From contig NBAY01000102.1 of the NCBI GenBank assembly GCA_002794775.1, forward strand, positions 1-64,000: DNA of 64,000 nt, given 5' to 3'. The notes beneath the pieces are model-generated. The model was not told the origin of the DNA and did no database searches. It saw only the letters and a program-made list of their open reading frames with translations. The DNA is from Porodaedalea pini (taxonomy: Eukaryota; Basidiomycota; Agaricomycetes; Hymenochaetales; Hymenochaetaceae). The position numbers and the translations under genes were made by a program. Shown in pieces: positions 19,363 through 32,171 of this stretch (within the stretch, counting starts at the first letter, position 1; each line of letters begins with the position of its first letter).

Positions 19363-19806
19363 TCAGTAAGTATTTCTCTGTTAAGTTTGTGCATCCTGTA
19401 TTCACGTAGCTATATTTACATTTCAGTCACGAAGGTACCATACCATGGTCCCCATCGGACGATCTCTGACAGAATCCAGCGCTTCGAGTTGTTTTCCCTT
19501 CAGAAACTATGTCACTCTCCCTTCCTTCCGTCTTCCTCTGAATGGACTATGTCAGACTCTGGGACTTTATTCTTTCGAAATTTATTTTTTCTTTTATGAG
19601 CTCTGCTCGGAAATCCCTTCTTTTATTTCTATATAGTTATCCGGATTACTCTTATTTGTTATGATATTCCAAGATTCAGCATTCACAACTCACAACACTC
19701 GTTTTCTTCTCTTTCGGTGACTCTATACATGCATACATTCTTTTATATTTTCATATTTCGAATATGTGACGGAGTAAATAAAGTACCTTTTGTCACACGT
19801 TGCGTA
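19363..19806. other. Intergenic, AT-rich
   Basis: This covers the 3' flank of the Zn2Cys6 gene up to the MITE. The sequence is AT-rich with short meaningless frames and presumably holds the 3' UTR. A final short exon near 19428 of the upstream gene cannot be excluded. Confidence 0.4.
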
Positions 19807-20422
19807 CAGTGTAATAGTACTAGTACACTGGTATTCCTTGGGACACTGCACCATTTCTCCTTCATTTTTGAGTATTTTATTATGAAAAAAATCTGGTAGC
19901 TTTGCATGAATGATACCTACATTTCCTAGAAGTTTGAAGAAATTTGGATGGAAATTAAAATTAGGAGAGGTCAATAAGTAGTAAAAATGTGAAAAATTAG
20001 CTGATAGTCAATTCGTAAATTGTAAAATTTATTTTTTCAATCACTCCTCTGAGCCAGTGAAGGACATATCCATTGAATATATATACTAAGGTGCATATAC
20101 ATAAAATTTGGACACAAGTTTGCCTGCTTGTTGAATTACAGAAGGCAGATAATTCAAATGAGTGGTTGAGTGTGATAACTGCTCCCGCACCCATGTGACA
20201 CTGTCACTTGGTGTCCCAAGGAGTTGCTTTTTGTGACAATTGGCTCTTTTCTTTCTTTCATCTATAACATTTTAATTTGACCACCACAGAGCTCAAAATT
20301 TTGGTTCAATATTGTACTATGTATCTGGTCTCCATTCATATTTTTTAAAGTAAAAAAAGTTATGTTTCTCAAGCTTCAGGGGCATAAGTTGAATTGGTGT
20401 CCCAAGGAGTACTATTACACTG
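19807..20422. mobile_element. 616-bp MITE with inverted terminal repeats and a TA target duplication
   Basis: The left end reads CAGTGTAATAGTACT, then after a 14-bp interruption CCTTGGGACAC. The right end (20397-20422) is the reverse complement, GTGTCCCAAGGAGTACTATTACACTG without the interruption (shown here only as its parts: GTGTCCCAAGGAGT and ACTATTACACTG). Both outer borders are TA, the duplication made by Tc1/mariner-type transposases. A further copy of GGTGTCCCAAGGAGT lies internally at 20210-20224. It is AT-rich with no coding capacity, hence non-autonomous. It ends about 75 bp before the BUR1 start codon. Confidence 0.8.
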
Positions 20423-20497
20423 TATATTTACTATATTTGGATATGCTGTTGTGATTTTTCTATGGGAGGCGCTCTTCAGCCTCATCCAACCACGACG

Positions 20498-23400
20498 ATG
20501 TCAACCGCAAAGCGTTCTGCACCTCGGACTCCCGAAGGACGTCCGGCAAAGCGTAGGGCTACCTCGTCTCCGGAAGAAGGCGAACTCGACGACGTCAACG
20601 GCGTTGGTGTTGGACAGCCAGGGCCGTCGGAGGCGACACCATCTGCGGATGCCAATTCCAAGTTTAAGATACCGTTTCCCTTCAAAAACAGGAATACGCT
20701 TCTCTCGAGGATAGAAGAGCCACCTCGGGTGTTCGCCGACAGGCATGATCACGTCCGCGAACGAAGTCGCGGACGGGAACGCGACGAGCGGGAGCGCAGC
20801 AGCCAGCGGCCACCCATAGTGTACGAGCGATCGGAAGAAGATGACCGACGCTTTCGCCAAGAGGATGCGGCATACGGCCGTGACCGAAGGCTGCGCACCG
20901 GTGGAACAAGAAGGCGAAATGCGTCGGGTGACCATTACGAACCATCCGCCCCAGTCAGTAACCGAGACTCGTACTACAAGCCGCGAGATTGGGATTATGA
21001 CAGAAGAGACCGTGAAAGGATGTATTCTCCACCTCGTCGGGAAGCACCCGTAGCTTTGCCTGCATCCTTGCGGTCGTCGACGAGATCTGATTCTCCGCTG
21101 TCTGTGTCGCGTGGCCGCTCACTGTCTCGATCCCCTTCGCCTCAAACCCACCGCGATGTCGAGCGTGACAAGCGTCGACACCGCCTTCCGACACCGCGCA
21201 GCACATCTCTCGTCGTCTCGCCTATGTATGATGATCGTGACTATGATAAAGACGGATATCGAGGAGACCACTACGAACCATATACGCGGGATACCTACCG
21301 TGACCGAGAGCGCGACCCACGTGGACAGTATCATCGCGAGGAGCTAGAAGACTATGAGCGTTACTACCGGCCATCGGACTCCTATGATCGGGATCGTGAG
21401 CGGGGCCGTCCACGCTACTCGCGTTCTCCTGTATTCCGCTCTACCACGCCACCGAGACCATGTCCGGCGTATGATTTCGTACGCACACCTAGAGGGCTTC
21501 CGCCACCGCCGTCATCACCATCACCATCGTCTGCTCCTTCTAAGGACACGAGGACCGTCACTACCGAACCTGAGCCAGAGTCAGAAGCTCTCCGTGCTCA
21601 CGAGGCCGTTTCATTTGCACTTCGCCGACCCGGCGCCCCTCTCAATACACGTTCGCCGCCGTCAATAAATGGAAGCGTGCAAAAGACGACACCTGCTCCT
21701 CCGCCTCTGTTTTGCACTCAACCGACTGGTCCGGCGGAGACACCCGCTATCGGGGTTGTCAAGCCAAAACGTATCCCAGTGAGGCGTACACGCGAGGAAG
21801 AAAAGGCTGCGTACCGCCGCCTATTCGTTGGCTGTGGACAGCGCGACGATTACGATATCATGACGAAGCTCGGAGAAGGCACTTTTGGGTTAGTTCTATT
21901 TCTTTTCCAGCTCGGTCTTCAAACCACTGAGTGAGGTCTGAAATTCAGTGAAGTGCACAAGGCGCTACACAAGCAGACTCGCGCGGTTGTCGCTCTGAAG
22001 CGTATTTTAATGCATAACGAGAAAGAAGGCATGCCTGTCACCGCATTGAGGGAGATCAAAATTCTCAAGGCACTCAAGCATCCGTGCATTGTTGATCTGC
22101 TCGACATGTTTGTCATACCTAGTACGCACATGCTCTTCCATTTTCAATAGGTTGGCTGATATGTGCTGCGTCAGGCAAGGGAAAGGACTCGCCTATGTCC
22201 GTGTACATGGTCTTCCCCTATATGGACCACGACCTGGCCGGCTTGCTAGAGAACGAGCGTGTCAAGCTGTCGCCGAGTCAAATTAAACTTTACATGAAGC
22301 AACTGCTGGAGGGCACAGAATACATGCACCATGTACGCCACTTTTCCTATTAGTTTCTGCTAGCTGCTTACCAGTTCGAGTAGAATAATATACTCCACCG
22401 CGATATGAAGGCCGCCAACCTATTGATCTCGAACAACGGTTCTCTTAAGGTCGCTGACTTCGGTCTAGCGCGGGCGTTTGATCCATCCATCACCGTACAG
22501 GGCGGCCGTGACCGCCGATACACCAACTGCGTCGTAACTCGCTGGTACCGTCCACCCGAGCTCCTGCTCGGCGCTCGTCAATATGGTGGAGAGATTGATA
22601 TATGGGGCATAGGGTGCGCTGCATCACCACCAAATTGAGCTTCACCTACTGACGTACAAATAGTTGCGTGTTAGGTGAAATGATCATGCGGAGGCCCATC
22701 TTACCCGGCAACTCCGACCTCGACCAGCTTGATAAGATATGGTCTATGTGCGGATCACCAAACCAACAGAACTGGCCCGATTATGATAAGCTTCCAGGCT
22801 GTGGTGGCCAGATCCGATTCCGGCCTCAGGAACGGCGAATCAAGCAAGTTTACGACTCGTAAGTTGCGTCACCATTGATCGCTTCTAATATGCTGAGCAG
22901 AAGATACCAAGTCTTGGAAAAGAGACATGTGCACTGCTGGATAGACTCCTTACTTTGGACCCGCGTGAGCGCATTTCAGCGTCTGAGGCCCTTGACCATG
23001 AGTACTTCTGGTCTGACCCTTTGCCGGCCGACCCAAAGAGGTTTGTTTCCTGCTTTCATATCGAAAATTCTGAGCACCTTTTGATGTGTTTTAATAGCTT
23101 GCCCACATATGAGGCATCACACGAGTTTGACCAACGTGGTCGGCGTCACCAACCGGCTATGCAAAATGAAGCTTCGAAGCCAGTCATCCGTCAAAGTCTT
23201 CCACCTCCTTTACACAGCATAAATTTCCACAACGAAGATATGCACAATCAGGCTTTCCGCACCGGAGGACCCCCGCCCTATGCTCCCCAGAATGGCTTCA
23301 ATAACTCTTTCAATAGAATCCCGCCTCCGCTCTTGCCACCACCACATCATCTGCCTCCGCCACCCTTGCATAACACATGGGCATCAGGCCCTGCACTTAA

Positions 23401-23668
23401 CACAGGTCCGTGGGGTCCTAACAGGCCCACATTTCAGGGGTCTAATTTCGGTTCTGGCTCTACGGGCACAATTGGTGGAGGTCGAGGTCCAGACAGACAT
23501 CAACCTTCGCAGCTGCCACCGCGACCTGCAGGGCTTCCGCCTCGTCCCGAAGGGCTTCCGCAGCCTTTAGGAAGGCGTGACATCTCATTGCAGAATCAAA
23601 GGTTTGGCGAAAAAGGTGCGCCGCTTGTTAGGGGAGGTCCTGGCGGCAGGGGCTTGAATTACGGATAA
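20498..23668 (+). CDS. BUR1: Bur1/CDK9-type cyclin-dependent kinase
   Basis: Seven exons (20498-21888, 21949-22121, 22175-22332, 22384-22613, 22664-22858, 22912-23040, 23098-23668) give 948 residues in register. About 450 N-terminal residues are Arg/Asp/Ser-rich and disordered. The kinase domain has the glycine loop LGEGTFGEVHKA, the lysine in VVALKRIL, a PSTAIRE-like helix ([13 protein letters not shown]), [22 protein letters not shown], the activation-loop Thr in [16 protein letters not shown], and [22 protein letters not shown] and the GGRDRRYTN loop are typical of CDK9/Bur1 rather than CDK12. A Pro/Gly-rich tail follows. With its cyclin this enzyme phosphorylates RNA polymerase II CTD and elongation factors. 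The start ATG ([16 protein letters not shown]) is preceded closely by the MITE. Confidence 0.92.
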
Positions 23669-24994
23669 GCACACCGTAAGCTTTGGCACTCTATAATATC
23701 TCGCGTCCGCTCCGAAATTGCGGTCTTTTAATTAGGACTTAGTCTCTAACTCAGTCCGATCTTGCTTGTGCCTTTATGATCTGTGTGCGTCCTATAATTG
23801 CCTGTATATTTCACATAGACGACTCTATCTCGCTACCACTGTATACCTCACACTCATCATCCGCGTTCCTTCTCCCACTGCATCGCATTATCTCACTACT
23901 ACTACTGTTCCTCGTAGTTCCACATCGTTGTCTGATTTTCAGTTTGTACAGCTCCATACCTCATGTTGTCTATTGCTTTGCTGCATTTGCCTGGCTAATA
24001 CCCTTCCAATGAGCATCAATATTGACGGTTGTGTGAGCCCGATCTGTCTGACTTGTTGCAATTTATTCACACTATTCTTAAGTCTGGCTGCATTGGGTGA
24101 AACGACAGGAGTATCAGTAAAACCTAGTTCTTGCATAGAGTGGGGCTTGCTGCTTGACAGATGATGGTTCCCTAAGAGTCTCCGAGAATAAATAAATGCC
24201 CGTACCTCGTACTCCTCGTACATCTCATGTCTTATGACTGTGCTGATCTAATACTGCCTCCTCCCTCCTCCTAAGGTCATGTTCCTTCTTACTTGGGCTT
24301 TCATATAGTTGTTTTCATCCGTTTACCTGCCGGTATGTCTCCTAGCAGATATCATTTATGATCTCTCCAGGGCACCTTCATTACTCTCCCGGACTGTGCC
24401 GTTCGCGCTTACAGTCTACAAAGCACTGAAAGCGCACGCAAGTCGAATATTCTGCTTTGTCGGAGATTGCCATTGATATCAGCCTCGTACGGGACCAAGG
24501 CATCTGTCTTTATCTCTACTATGGAATATATTGTTGATGAATCGGCTTTGGTGTCTTTCATTGACACCAACAGAATTGTAGGACTCGGTTGGTTTGCGGG
24601 TAAGGGACAGTGCCTTACAAGGCACAGAATATGAGTTTGCGATAGCAGTACCTTGTGGGGTGGAAGTCGGGTGCTACTTGGCCTTGCGAACACATTTGAG
24701 GAAACTGCGGGACTCAGTTCGGAGATGATGGATGTAAGTCATCCATGTCGCATTATGGAGCAATTGTTGATATGCTCCTCTACGGCTTTTATAGTTCATT
24801 AGCGACGGTGGGAATAACGCGCCTCACCGCGAGGATAGTACTTCACTTGGTGTATAATAGCTTGCAGGGGTAGCAGATCGAGAATCAAGAGCAATACAGC
24901 TTCATATGAGTTTGAACTTTACAGATCCCAGAACGAAGCGTACCGACAACTCGCATGACGTCTTTAAACGCCGGTTTCGACAGCCTAAAAGCCC
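23669..24994. other. Intergenic region between convergent genes
   Basis: This holds the 3' flanks of BUR1 (+) and the GH12 gene (-). Only short unconvincing frames are present. The first 500 bp are C/T-rich on the plus strand. No repeat, RNA gene or transposon end was seen. Confidence 0.5.
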
Positions 24995-26203
24995 CTACTT
25001 GGATGTGACAGAAACGCTATAGTTATTGATGAGTAGGTCCGCACTACCGGTGAACGGCTCGGTGCCGGTCTGAATGGATTGTAAATACTGATAAATTATA
25101 GCACAATGCATGAGCACCGTAATCTCATTTCTTAGTTTAATTTCAAGGAATTGCATACCTGGCTCGAAGACACACCCTGGCTTGAAATGAGGTAAGCTAA
25201 ATACGATGGTGTTTCAGCATTCAAAGTTGTTTACGACACAAGGAACAAAGCTGAAGGAAGGAGAAAAAGACGCACAGAAGAAATCATTCAGATCGGCGTC
25301 GAAGTCCGTGATGTCGCCATCGGCGCTGACGAACGAGAGAACCTCCCAATTGGCGTTAGGGCCCTTCCAAAGGGTCCAGTTGTGCCCTGCAAGACTGATC
25401 CCGGTCGTGGTCTGCGAGCCTACTGGTTGGATCCTAACACAACGCAAAGCGTTAGATCATGTAGATAAATGGACGATGTAAAATGGCTGTACCCTCCCTT
25501 TCCAGATAGCCAGATCATGCTACAAGTTGTCTATCGTTAATGACCTAGAGATTACTATCGGTGAAGGAGCTCACATTTCGTATGCAGACGCCGCAGATGC
25601 GGGCGTACCAGACGACGCAGCACCAAGCCAGATATCATAGCTTTCATCTTCGACGTCAGCATACATGAAACTGTAAAGGTATAGCAAATGTACATACGAG
25701 ACATCTGCGCGTATGCCGGAGGACTGTGTTTTGTACGTCCAGTTCCAGCTCGTCGGAGCGGCTGCGAGATTCGAAAGCTGTCATATTGACTTATTAGTGT
25801 CGTCGAAAAAAGGAAAGGCAAGATTAGCGCACTTGCACTCCCTTCGCTGTCAAGGACTCAACGTTTGCGTCTGAACGTACATAAGAAAACCAGCATTCAA
25901 GACAAATACCGAGGCATGTCCTTACAGCTTTTCACGTTATTCTCGTTGTTAGCCCACGTCCATACGGTCTCCCATGAGACGCTATCGCCCGATGCGTTTA
26001 TAAGCGTCGAGCTCTGGTTTCCGACACCGGCACCTGTGAAGGAAATGAAAAGGCCATGATAAAGACGAGCCGCAGAACGTACTTGCGCCCCAAAGATTCT
26101 GACAGAGATTGAAGTTCCCTGCGGGCATACAGTCAAAGTTGCCTGAAATTGTCTGTGAGAACGCAGTAGTAACAAGACTTGCGAGAACAAGATGGGTACG
26201 CAT
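24995..26203 (-). CDS. Secreted GH12 endoglucanase
   Basis: Spliced over about seven short introns, this gives roughly 240 residues. A signal peptide (MRTHLVLASLVTTAFSQ) leads to ISGNFDCMPAGNFNLCQNLW, then WTWANNENNVKSYANVES, APTSWNWTYKTQSSGIRADV, SYDIWLGAASSGTPA, YEIMIWLSGKGGIQPVGSQ, GPNANWEVLSFVSADGDI and TGTEPFTGSADLLINNYSV. These are the hallmark segments of glycoside hydrolase family 12. The catalytic glutamates are expected in YEIMIW (nucleophile) and TGTEPFTG (acid/base), and both are present. It would cut beta-1,4-glucan or xyloglucan outside the cell, in keeping with a plant-litter or wood-degrading fungus. It ends at TAG (24995-24997) and no disabling change was seen. Confidence 0.92.
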
Positions 26204-26664
26204 GATCGACTAGACTGTTCGGAACACCTTTCGAGTTTGCACCTTCTTATAACATGTAAGTAGTCCAGCGTTAGATCTTCGGCAAGAACGGTGGCAAACC
26301 CGCGTAGGATGTATAGTCGGTTTGCATCTGAACAATTTCGGAGCGAGATTTCTCCTGGCAGTTGTGCCGTCTCTTGAGAGACTCACTTGGAAAAGATATA
26401 GGCGATGTTTTTGTTGCGCAAGCGAACTTTCCCCGTGGGTTGAAATTGTAAACCAATAGTCACGACTCACGGACAAAGCTCATGGCTGGGAAGAGGAAGT
26501 CCGACGACAAGTCTCCGATGTCACAGTGGCCATTAGTATTGTGAATAAGATTTAGTGCTTCGAGTCGTACATAGTATCCGTAGACTGTAAGATCGGGGTT
26601 CCTTACATAAGATTGCAAGACGCCACGTGTCACGTGTTGCAGTACTGCACTAGCATTTTTAAAA
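26204..26664. other. Intergenic; GH12 promoter side
   Basis: About 460 bp separate the GH12 start from the 3' end of the methyltransferase gene, both on the minus strand. Frames here are short and unlike known proteins. The sequence next to 26210 should hold the GH12 promoter; no motif is strong enough to name. Confidence 0.4.
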
Positions 26665-28182
26665 CTACGAGGTAGGAATATTGATTCCTCGCTGAGCTCG
26701 CTCGGATGATTTGGTCGCCCAGGTAATTACCCATTTCATGAACATGTGCTTCGTTGGATCGACAGCCTCCTTCTGCACGTTCCTCACCCACGACTCGACG
26801 ACGTCCTCGGACAGCCCGGAGGACAGGAGAGACGGCTTGCTCGCTTGTAAAAAGTCCTGGGCCAGCCAGTCGTAGCGTTAGAATACGCTGGCGACTCGTC
26901 GAAGAAGGGACTCACGAAAACGTTTAACACCATGAGTTTGCCGATCTTTGCGCCGTTTGAACTTCCGATGACACGTCCGCCGTCCCAGCCAATCGGGCTG
27001 AAGTACACGCTTTCATGTACGTTGTCGAATTGCCCGTCCTCGCCAATGAGGATATGCAGCTTGTCACCATCAGTGTTTTGGCGCGCCTTCGTCGTCCAAC
27101 GCTCCGTCACCTCGGCCATCCAGCGTGCGAACCAGCTATGATCATCCACCATAGCATGTCCCCTGCCGTTCCTAACCTCGATCGGGGCGAGCGGGTAGAG
27201 TTGAAGCTTTTCGTTGAGGATATTCGTCACTGCGTCTGCGAAGAAAAACAATCCGCCTATGGTTTCCCTGGATCAGCATCCGACTAAACTGCGACGGATG
27301 GAAACCCACCTGGCCGTAGAGTCCTCCCAATACTGCGTGTGAACGCCACAGCGTCTGGAACCTGAGTATCATTAATATTGGGCTTCGTTTCCGGAAGAGA
27401 AATGAGTGGACTTCGAGTCACGTACATGCTTCGCGACGCTCCGGCACTGGACGATGTCGAACTGGCCAATGTACTCTGAAAGTGCGACTGTCGCGTCCGC
27501 CTTGACAAATCTTTGCATGGATGACAAGTCAGCCACCGGGAGCACCTAAGAAGGCTGGAACATGACATACGTGCAATTAGCTGGAACAAAGCTGCCGCAT
27601 GGCTTCAGACGAACGACTCAGATGCAATATCGAAGAGCACGAGATACTAACCTCGGACTGCTCTGGATGAGATCCATACCCATCACCTTCGCGTGCGGGA
27701 ACCTCAATGCCATCTCTACGGCCCTATCTCGAAACATCCTTAGGAAAATTCTGACCCACATGTTTCGAGGACAGCACGTACCACGAACCAGACCCAGACC
27801 CGATGTCAAGGATCATCGGAGGATTTGGATCACCCTTAGCATAGTGCAGGGCGTCATGTACGGCGGCTTCTGCCTCCTTCGGGTACAGCCCATCAGCCAT
27901 CAACTTCCAGATGCGGTGCTGAAGCGATAGGCGCTATAGACACGAGCACGAATATAAGCAATGTTACTGTCTTCCTGAATAAGAAACAGTTCTGAGAACG
28001 TACGTCCATCTCCTGTTTATCGGCAGGGAGCTTGTAGAGCTGAGAGCGGCAAACAATTAGTATATTATCTGTCTGGCCCACGGGAGAGAGTCCTCGTCTG
28101 ACGCACCTCGCTGTTCATGCCCCGCCCGAAGAGGTTTTTCAGGCCCTGGGAAGTGTACATATCGGTGACTGTCACGCTCATA
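26665..28182 (-). CDS. SAM-dependent class I methyltransferase (fungal LaeA/TAM-like type)
   Basis: The start is the ATG at 28182 (MSVTVTDMYTSQGLKNLFGR). After several short introns come YKLPADKQEMD, RIWKLMADGLYPKEAEAAV, the SAM-binding motif I MILDIGSGSGSW, then AVEMALRFPHAKVMGMDL, FVKADATVALSEYIGQFDIV, FTRSIGRTLRPGG and a long C-terminal part (HAMVDDHSWFARWMAEV; GWDGGRVIGSSNGAKIGKLM). It ends VITWATKSSERAQRGINIPTS. This is the Rossmann methyltransferase architecture of a large family in Agaricomycetes. The methyl acceptor cannot be told from sequence. No biosynthetic cluster partner is evident next to it. Confidence 0.82.
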
Positions 28183-29684
28183 GCAGGAGACGAGGTGGCG
28201 TGAAGCTGAAAGGGAGGCCGCAAGGATTGGGGCATGGGTAGACGGAGAAAGCGAGCATCTTATACATTCCGGGCCAGCGGGACGCAGCGAGCTTGAAATC
28301 ACGATGCAAGAAATAGCTGAAAATGGATTTGGATGTTATCGCCACGGATCCGGGGATGGGGATGGGCCTGTATTGGTTCGCTCGTCGTCGTCGCGCGCGT
28401 CTGAGGCAGTCCCCGCGAAGATCTGTCCTTCCTGCTTCTATGGTAGGCGTTTCACGTGTGCCGCTAAGCCCTAGCGAGATTCAGTGTCCCGGATCTTCTC
28501 TACAATCGATTCCCGTGCACACCTTCCCACCCGCAAATATTGATATTAATATTGACGTGTACGCAGCAAGCGTCAATTCTGAAGCGACTCATATCCGTTC
28601 GAGCACGTAATGGCTGCAAGACCGTTCCGAGGAAATGACTGCAAGGAGAGCATACCGAGGGAAAGTAGCGCCTAGGGTGAGATGCCGCGGGATTCATTTG
28701 GTTGTCATGAATGCGCTTACATTAATATTGTCAGAAACTGCATACCTTCCCTTCTGCTCACTAAGTTCCCGATCTAGACGTTCTGGCGAAGAACCGATTG
28801 AAGAAACCTCCTCAGAAAATAATTTGATACATACGTGCCTTTCAATGCGGGAAGGACTCGAAATAGCTCTAGATTGAATGCAGTCTGATAGCCACCTATA
28901 CTGCCGATAGCGCTAGCTGCACACGTGTAGCGGCAACATGGCATGACAGTCTTGGTGGACGAGGCTTTCTTGAAAGTTCCGCGGATATCTCTCGAGGCTT
29001 GATGCTGAATGGTTCGAGTGGGTCAGAAGAGCTGTGTCTGTACAACAGCACTAGACGCAGAACAGAACGAACGCATGACACGCCCCGAAACTAGCTGGCC
29101 GAAGTAGGATCCCGGAGGTACTCGCGTACACGATCCTAACTTTAGCCTACATATACAGTATTATAGTTGTAGCTTTGCACGAAGAGTCTGTGAGAGAGTT
29201 TGATGATGGAGGTTTATGATCGAAGAACTTTGTGATGCTAGAACCTAGTCCTCCCGCAAGCTTAATCCCTGAGCACGACCGTTATAGAGACGTGGCAGTT
29301 GACGATTAACTCTCAGACTCTCAGGCTTCAGGGCCTCCCAAGTCAGAGCCTTGGTCCTGGGAGTTTGTCGGCGCTTTCCGCGATCCACGAGTCTCGTCTT
29401 CTAGTCTTTGTGGCAAGAAATAACAATCCTCGTAAAGGGACTCCATAAGGAACTTACATAGAAGTTCTACGACAAACTCTAGAAATTGAAGAGGACGAGT
29501 ATTCACTCGAGATGAAATGCAGTCGGCACCCCTGTTATAACAAAAGCATCTAGCGCCTTTTCTCTTAAGTAGGGTGATGGTATAGACGTCTCATCCAGCC
29601 AAGCACATATACATACGAATCTTGTTATATGCGTGGCTTTAAAGAGCGTCAAACTCGGGGACCATCCTTTCCGCGATTGAAGAA
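28183..29684. other. Intergenic, no convincing gene
   Basis: Short frames occur on both strands, none with a recognisable domain. The right part of the promoter of the methyltransferase gene lies next to 28183. Nothing repetitive was noticed apart from small AATATT-rich patches around 28541-28556 and 28720. Confidence 0.45.
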
Positions 29685-30122
29685 TTAATGAAAGATGTAT
29701 TTATTACTAAAATGTGCTGAAGGTTTGTGCCCACTCAATAAGCGGATGATTTCCGGGTCAATAGCAATATTAATGTAGCCATTCTCCTGGTCAAGCATTC
29801 CTGGCAGGTCGTAGAGCCGAAGTTCCGCTTTCGGCAAATTTTGTTCTGCAAGTAACAATTTAGACATTTTAGCTTCTAGTAGACGGATACATGCACGTTC
29901 CGCAAGGGCCGTAATGTCTTGATGATTGAGAATGATCGAGAGAGAAAGATAGCCAGAAAGCACGAAGTAAAATGTAGGCATGGAGCAAATAATTTCCACT
30001 CCTCGAGTGGGGGTGGGCGCAAGAAGGAGGCCAGGGCGGAAAAATTGGACTAGCTCGCAAACATAACCGGCTTCTCTCGGTCCTCGCCGTGCCTCCAAAG
30101 TTCTTTGGTCCTTTACGTGCAT
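29685..30122 (-). CDS. Possible small gene of unknown function
   Basis: An open frame of 145 residues contains hydrophobic and amphipathic stretches (TFYFVLSGYLSLSIILNH; ACIRLLEAKMSKLLLAEQNL; GYINIAIDPEIIRLLSG) and reads like protein rather than random sequence. I recognise no family. It may be the last exon of a longer gene reaching towards 30300, or a relic. It lies downstream of the DUF6533 gene on the same strand. Confidence 0.3.
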   Translation of the reverse strand: MHVKDQRTLEARRGPREAGYVCELVQFFRPGLLLAPTPTRGVEIICSMPTFYFVLSGYLSLSIILNHQDITALAERACIRLLEAKMSKLLLAEQNLPKAELRLYDLPGMLDQENGYINIAIDPEIIRLLSGHKPSAHFSNKYIFH

Positions 30123-30490
30123 TAATCAGTCGGCTTCCATGCTCCAGTATAGACTTCATACCCCACATGGAGTCTCGAATTTATGTAACTTCTGTTATTC
30201 GGAAGGAAAAAGAGAACAAGCCACTTCGTTCATCGGGAGGAGTTTGCTATCTCAGATCACAAGCGAGCGTAATAAGCTTCAGGATAGACGAGCTGACAGA
30301 TTCTCCCGAGATAGCTAGTGGACATCGATGATGGCACCTAAATAGGACGAGTCCTGACAAGAAATATATGCTTTCATTCTGCCCATACACTATAAGCATT
30401 GAGTGTAAGTATCAGAAATACGTCCCCTTAGAATCGTGTTCTACCCCAGGAAAAACAAGATAGTCACGTCCGCAAGAGCAGAGTAGAGAA
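30123..30490. other. Short intergenic stretch
   Basis: About 370 bp lie between the hypothetical ORF and the 3' end of the DUF6533 gene. I see no gene or repeat in it. Confidence 0.4.
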
Positions 30491-32171
30491 CTATACATCG
30501 CTCCGTTCATCCGTGACCGTCCGCGGCGTGTTGCCCAAGAACACCATTTCTTGCAAATCTGGCAGATCTTCCTGTTTAGTCTCGTCGTAGACTGCCAGCC
30601 GATGCTCCGCGACCTCTCTTAAATTAATTAGAAGTCGGCTACCCAGTACGCAGGGCACGCCAAGCGCAAGCACGGTCGCTGCGTTCTGGTTCAGAAGGAG
30701 GCCTGGTTCGGACCAAAGTACGATATTGACGCCGTTTGCTCCCGCCATACTGAACGTATCAGAGATTAGATACAATTGCCCGCTTTTGCTATGTCATATA
30801 AAGGGGCGTACCAGAGAAAGTACACAAGCTGGTCGCGAACGAAGACACGCATAAGGATTGAATTGTCTTCACCTCTTCTAGAGCATAGCTTCGCCAACGC
30901 AAGAGCCAAAATTACGAGCTGATATAGCACCGTCGGGATCCTGGCGCCATCGTTTGAATGTAAGTACATATAGTTTGGAAAAAGTATTAGTATACTGAAC
31001 CTACCAAAGTATAACGCTCCAGCGCGGCTCGAAAGACATCAGACAGTAGTGCAAAACAGTGGATCCACGGACTTGAAGAACAAAGGAAAAGCTAAGACGG
31101 ATGCTAGATTCTCGTGATGAGAGGACAAACTTTTTATCCTGAATCGAACTTCCAAGATAATTGCCAACACGCTTGCTCCATGAATTACATACAGGCATAT
31201 GAGGAGGCCGAGTATTTTTTTACCTGTGCTAGCAGGGTAATATTGACTCGCTGCTCTTGTAAAAGGTGGAGTGTTACGAACTTTGACTATAGAGAGCATG
31301 GATTCGAATGGCCAAGATGACTAGTTTCACACGTTAGAAGCAACTAAAATTCGCGGGCTCGAAATGGACTAACCATCGACGAGGCAAACAATGGTAAGCC
31401 CTAAGTTACGAAGCATCAGAGCCTCGAGCTATCAAATGGAAACTCGGAGTCACCAGAGAAATAATGGAAATCAAGCCAGCGCTGGCCTGAGTGATTATAA
31501 TCCTTAAAATCAGAACGCATCTTGATACCATGAAGCAGAGGCGTACAACTGAACGAACCAAGTAGAGTTAGTGCTTTGGGTATTCTAATTTAGAAATCTT
31601 AATTTACTTCATGTCCGTGAATGGAGTTGCCATGGCTCCTGCACACATCATTCCAATTGCAAAATATAGACCCGAACCAATCTCATGTTACCTGAGCGTA
31701 CGTACCCCACGCGTCGAGCATACACACTGCCATGCCGTAATAGCGATTCTATGTGGATGGTGGTCAGCGTACTCGAACCTGTGTGTGAAGAACGATACTA
31801 ACGAGGAAGTAAATCAGCTGCACCACGGTGAAACGCTTTCTCTAGAACATAATAAGATCAGCTCCGACTTTGAGTAAGGTAGACGGTGACGTACCCAGAA
31901 ATGCTTGATCTAGGTGCTGCAGGATCAATTCGGTTCCTAAACAAAACCGATGCCAGGGTTCCCGTACCTCTACATCCATCGTGACGACTATGTTGACCAG
32001 GTAGTTCAAGATACGAATCCAGAAGAACATGCAGTCATAATGAGACGACTTACGGATGTCATAGATAACTATTACGACGGCTGCTGTATGAGAAAGTTGA
32101 TTCCGTCCATCTCCGAGGCCAGAGACAGTTCTGACGAATCCTGCATGAATAGCCTCGAGGTTGCTCGACAT
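30491..32171 (-). CDS. DUF6533 multi-pass membrane protein, paralogue A
   Basis: The start ATG at 32171 gives MSSNLEAIHAGFVRTVSGL, then the conserved DUF6533 opening AAVVIVIYDI-LVTMDVE and, across introns, FTVVQLIYFL-NRYYGMAV. The FLNRY signature is split by an intron at the same place as in paralogue B. Later exons give hydrophobic helices (TGKKILGLLICLYVIHGASV; RIPTVLYQLVILALALAK; MRVFVRDQLVYFL). The C-terminus is GVPCVLGSRLLINLREVAEH then a polar tail. About seven membrane segments are expected. The family is expanded in mushrooms and its function is unknown. Exact exon borders are uncertain. Confidence 0.72.
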
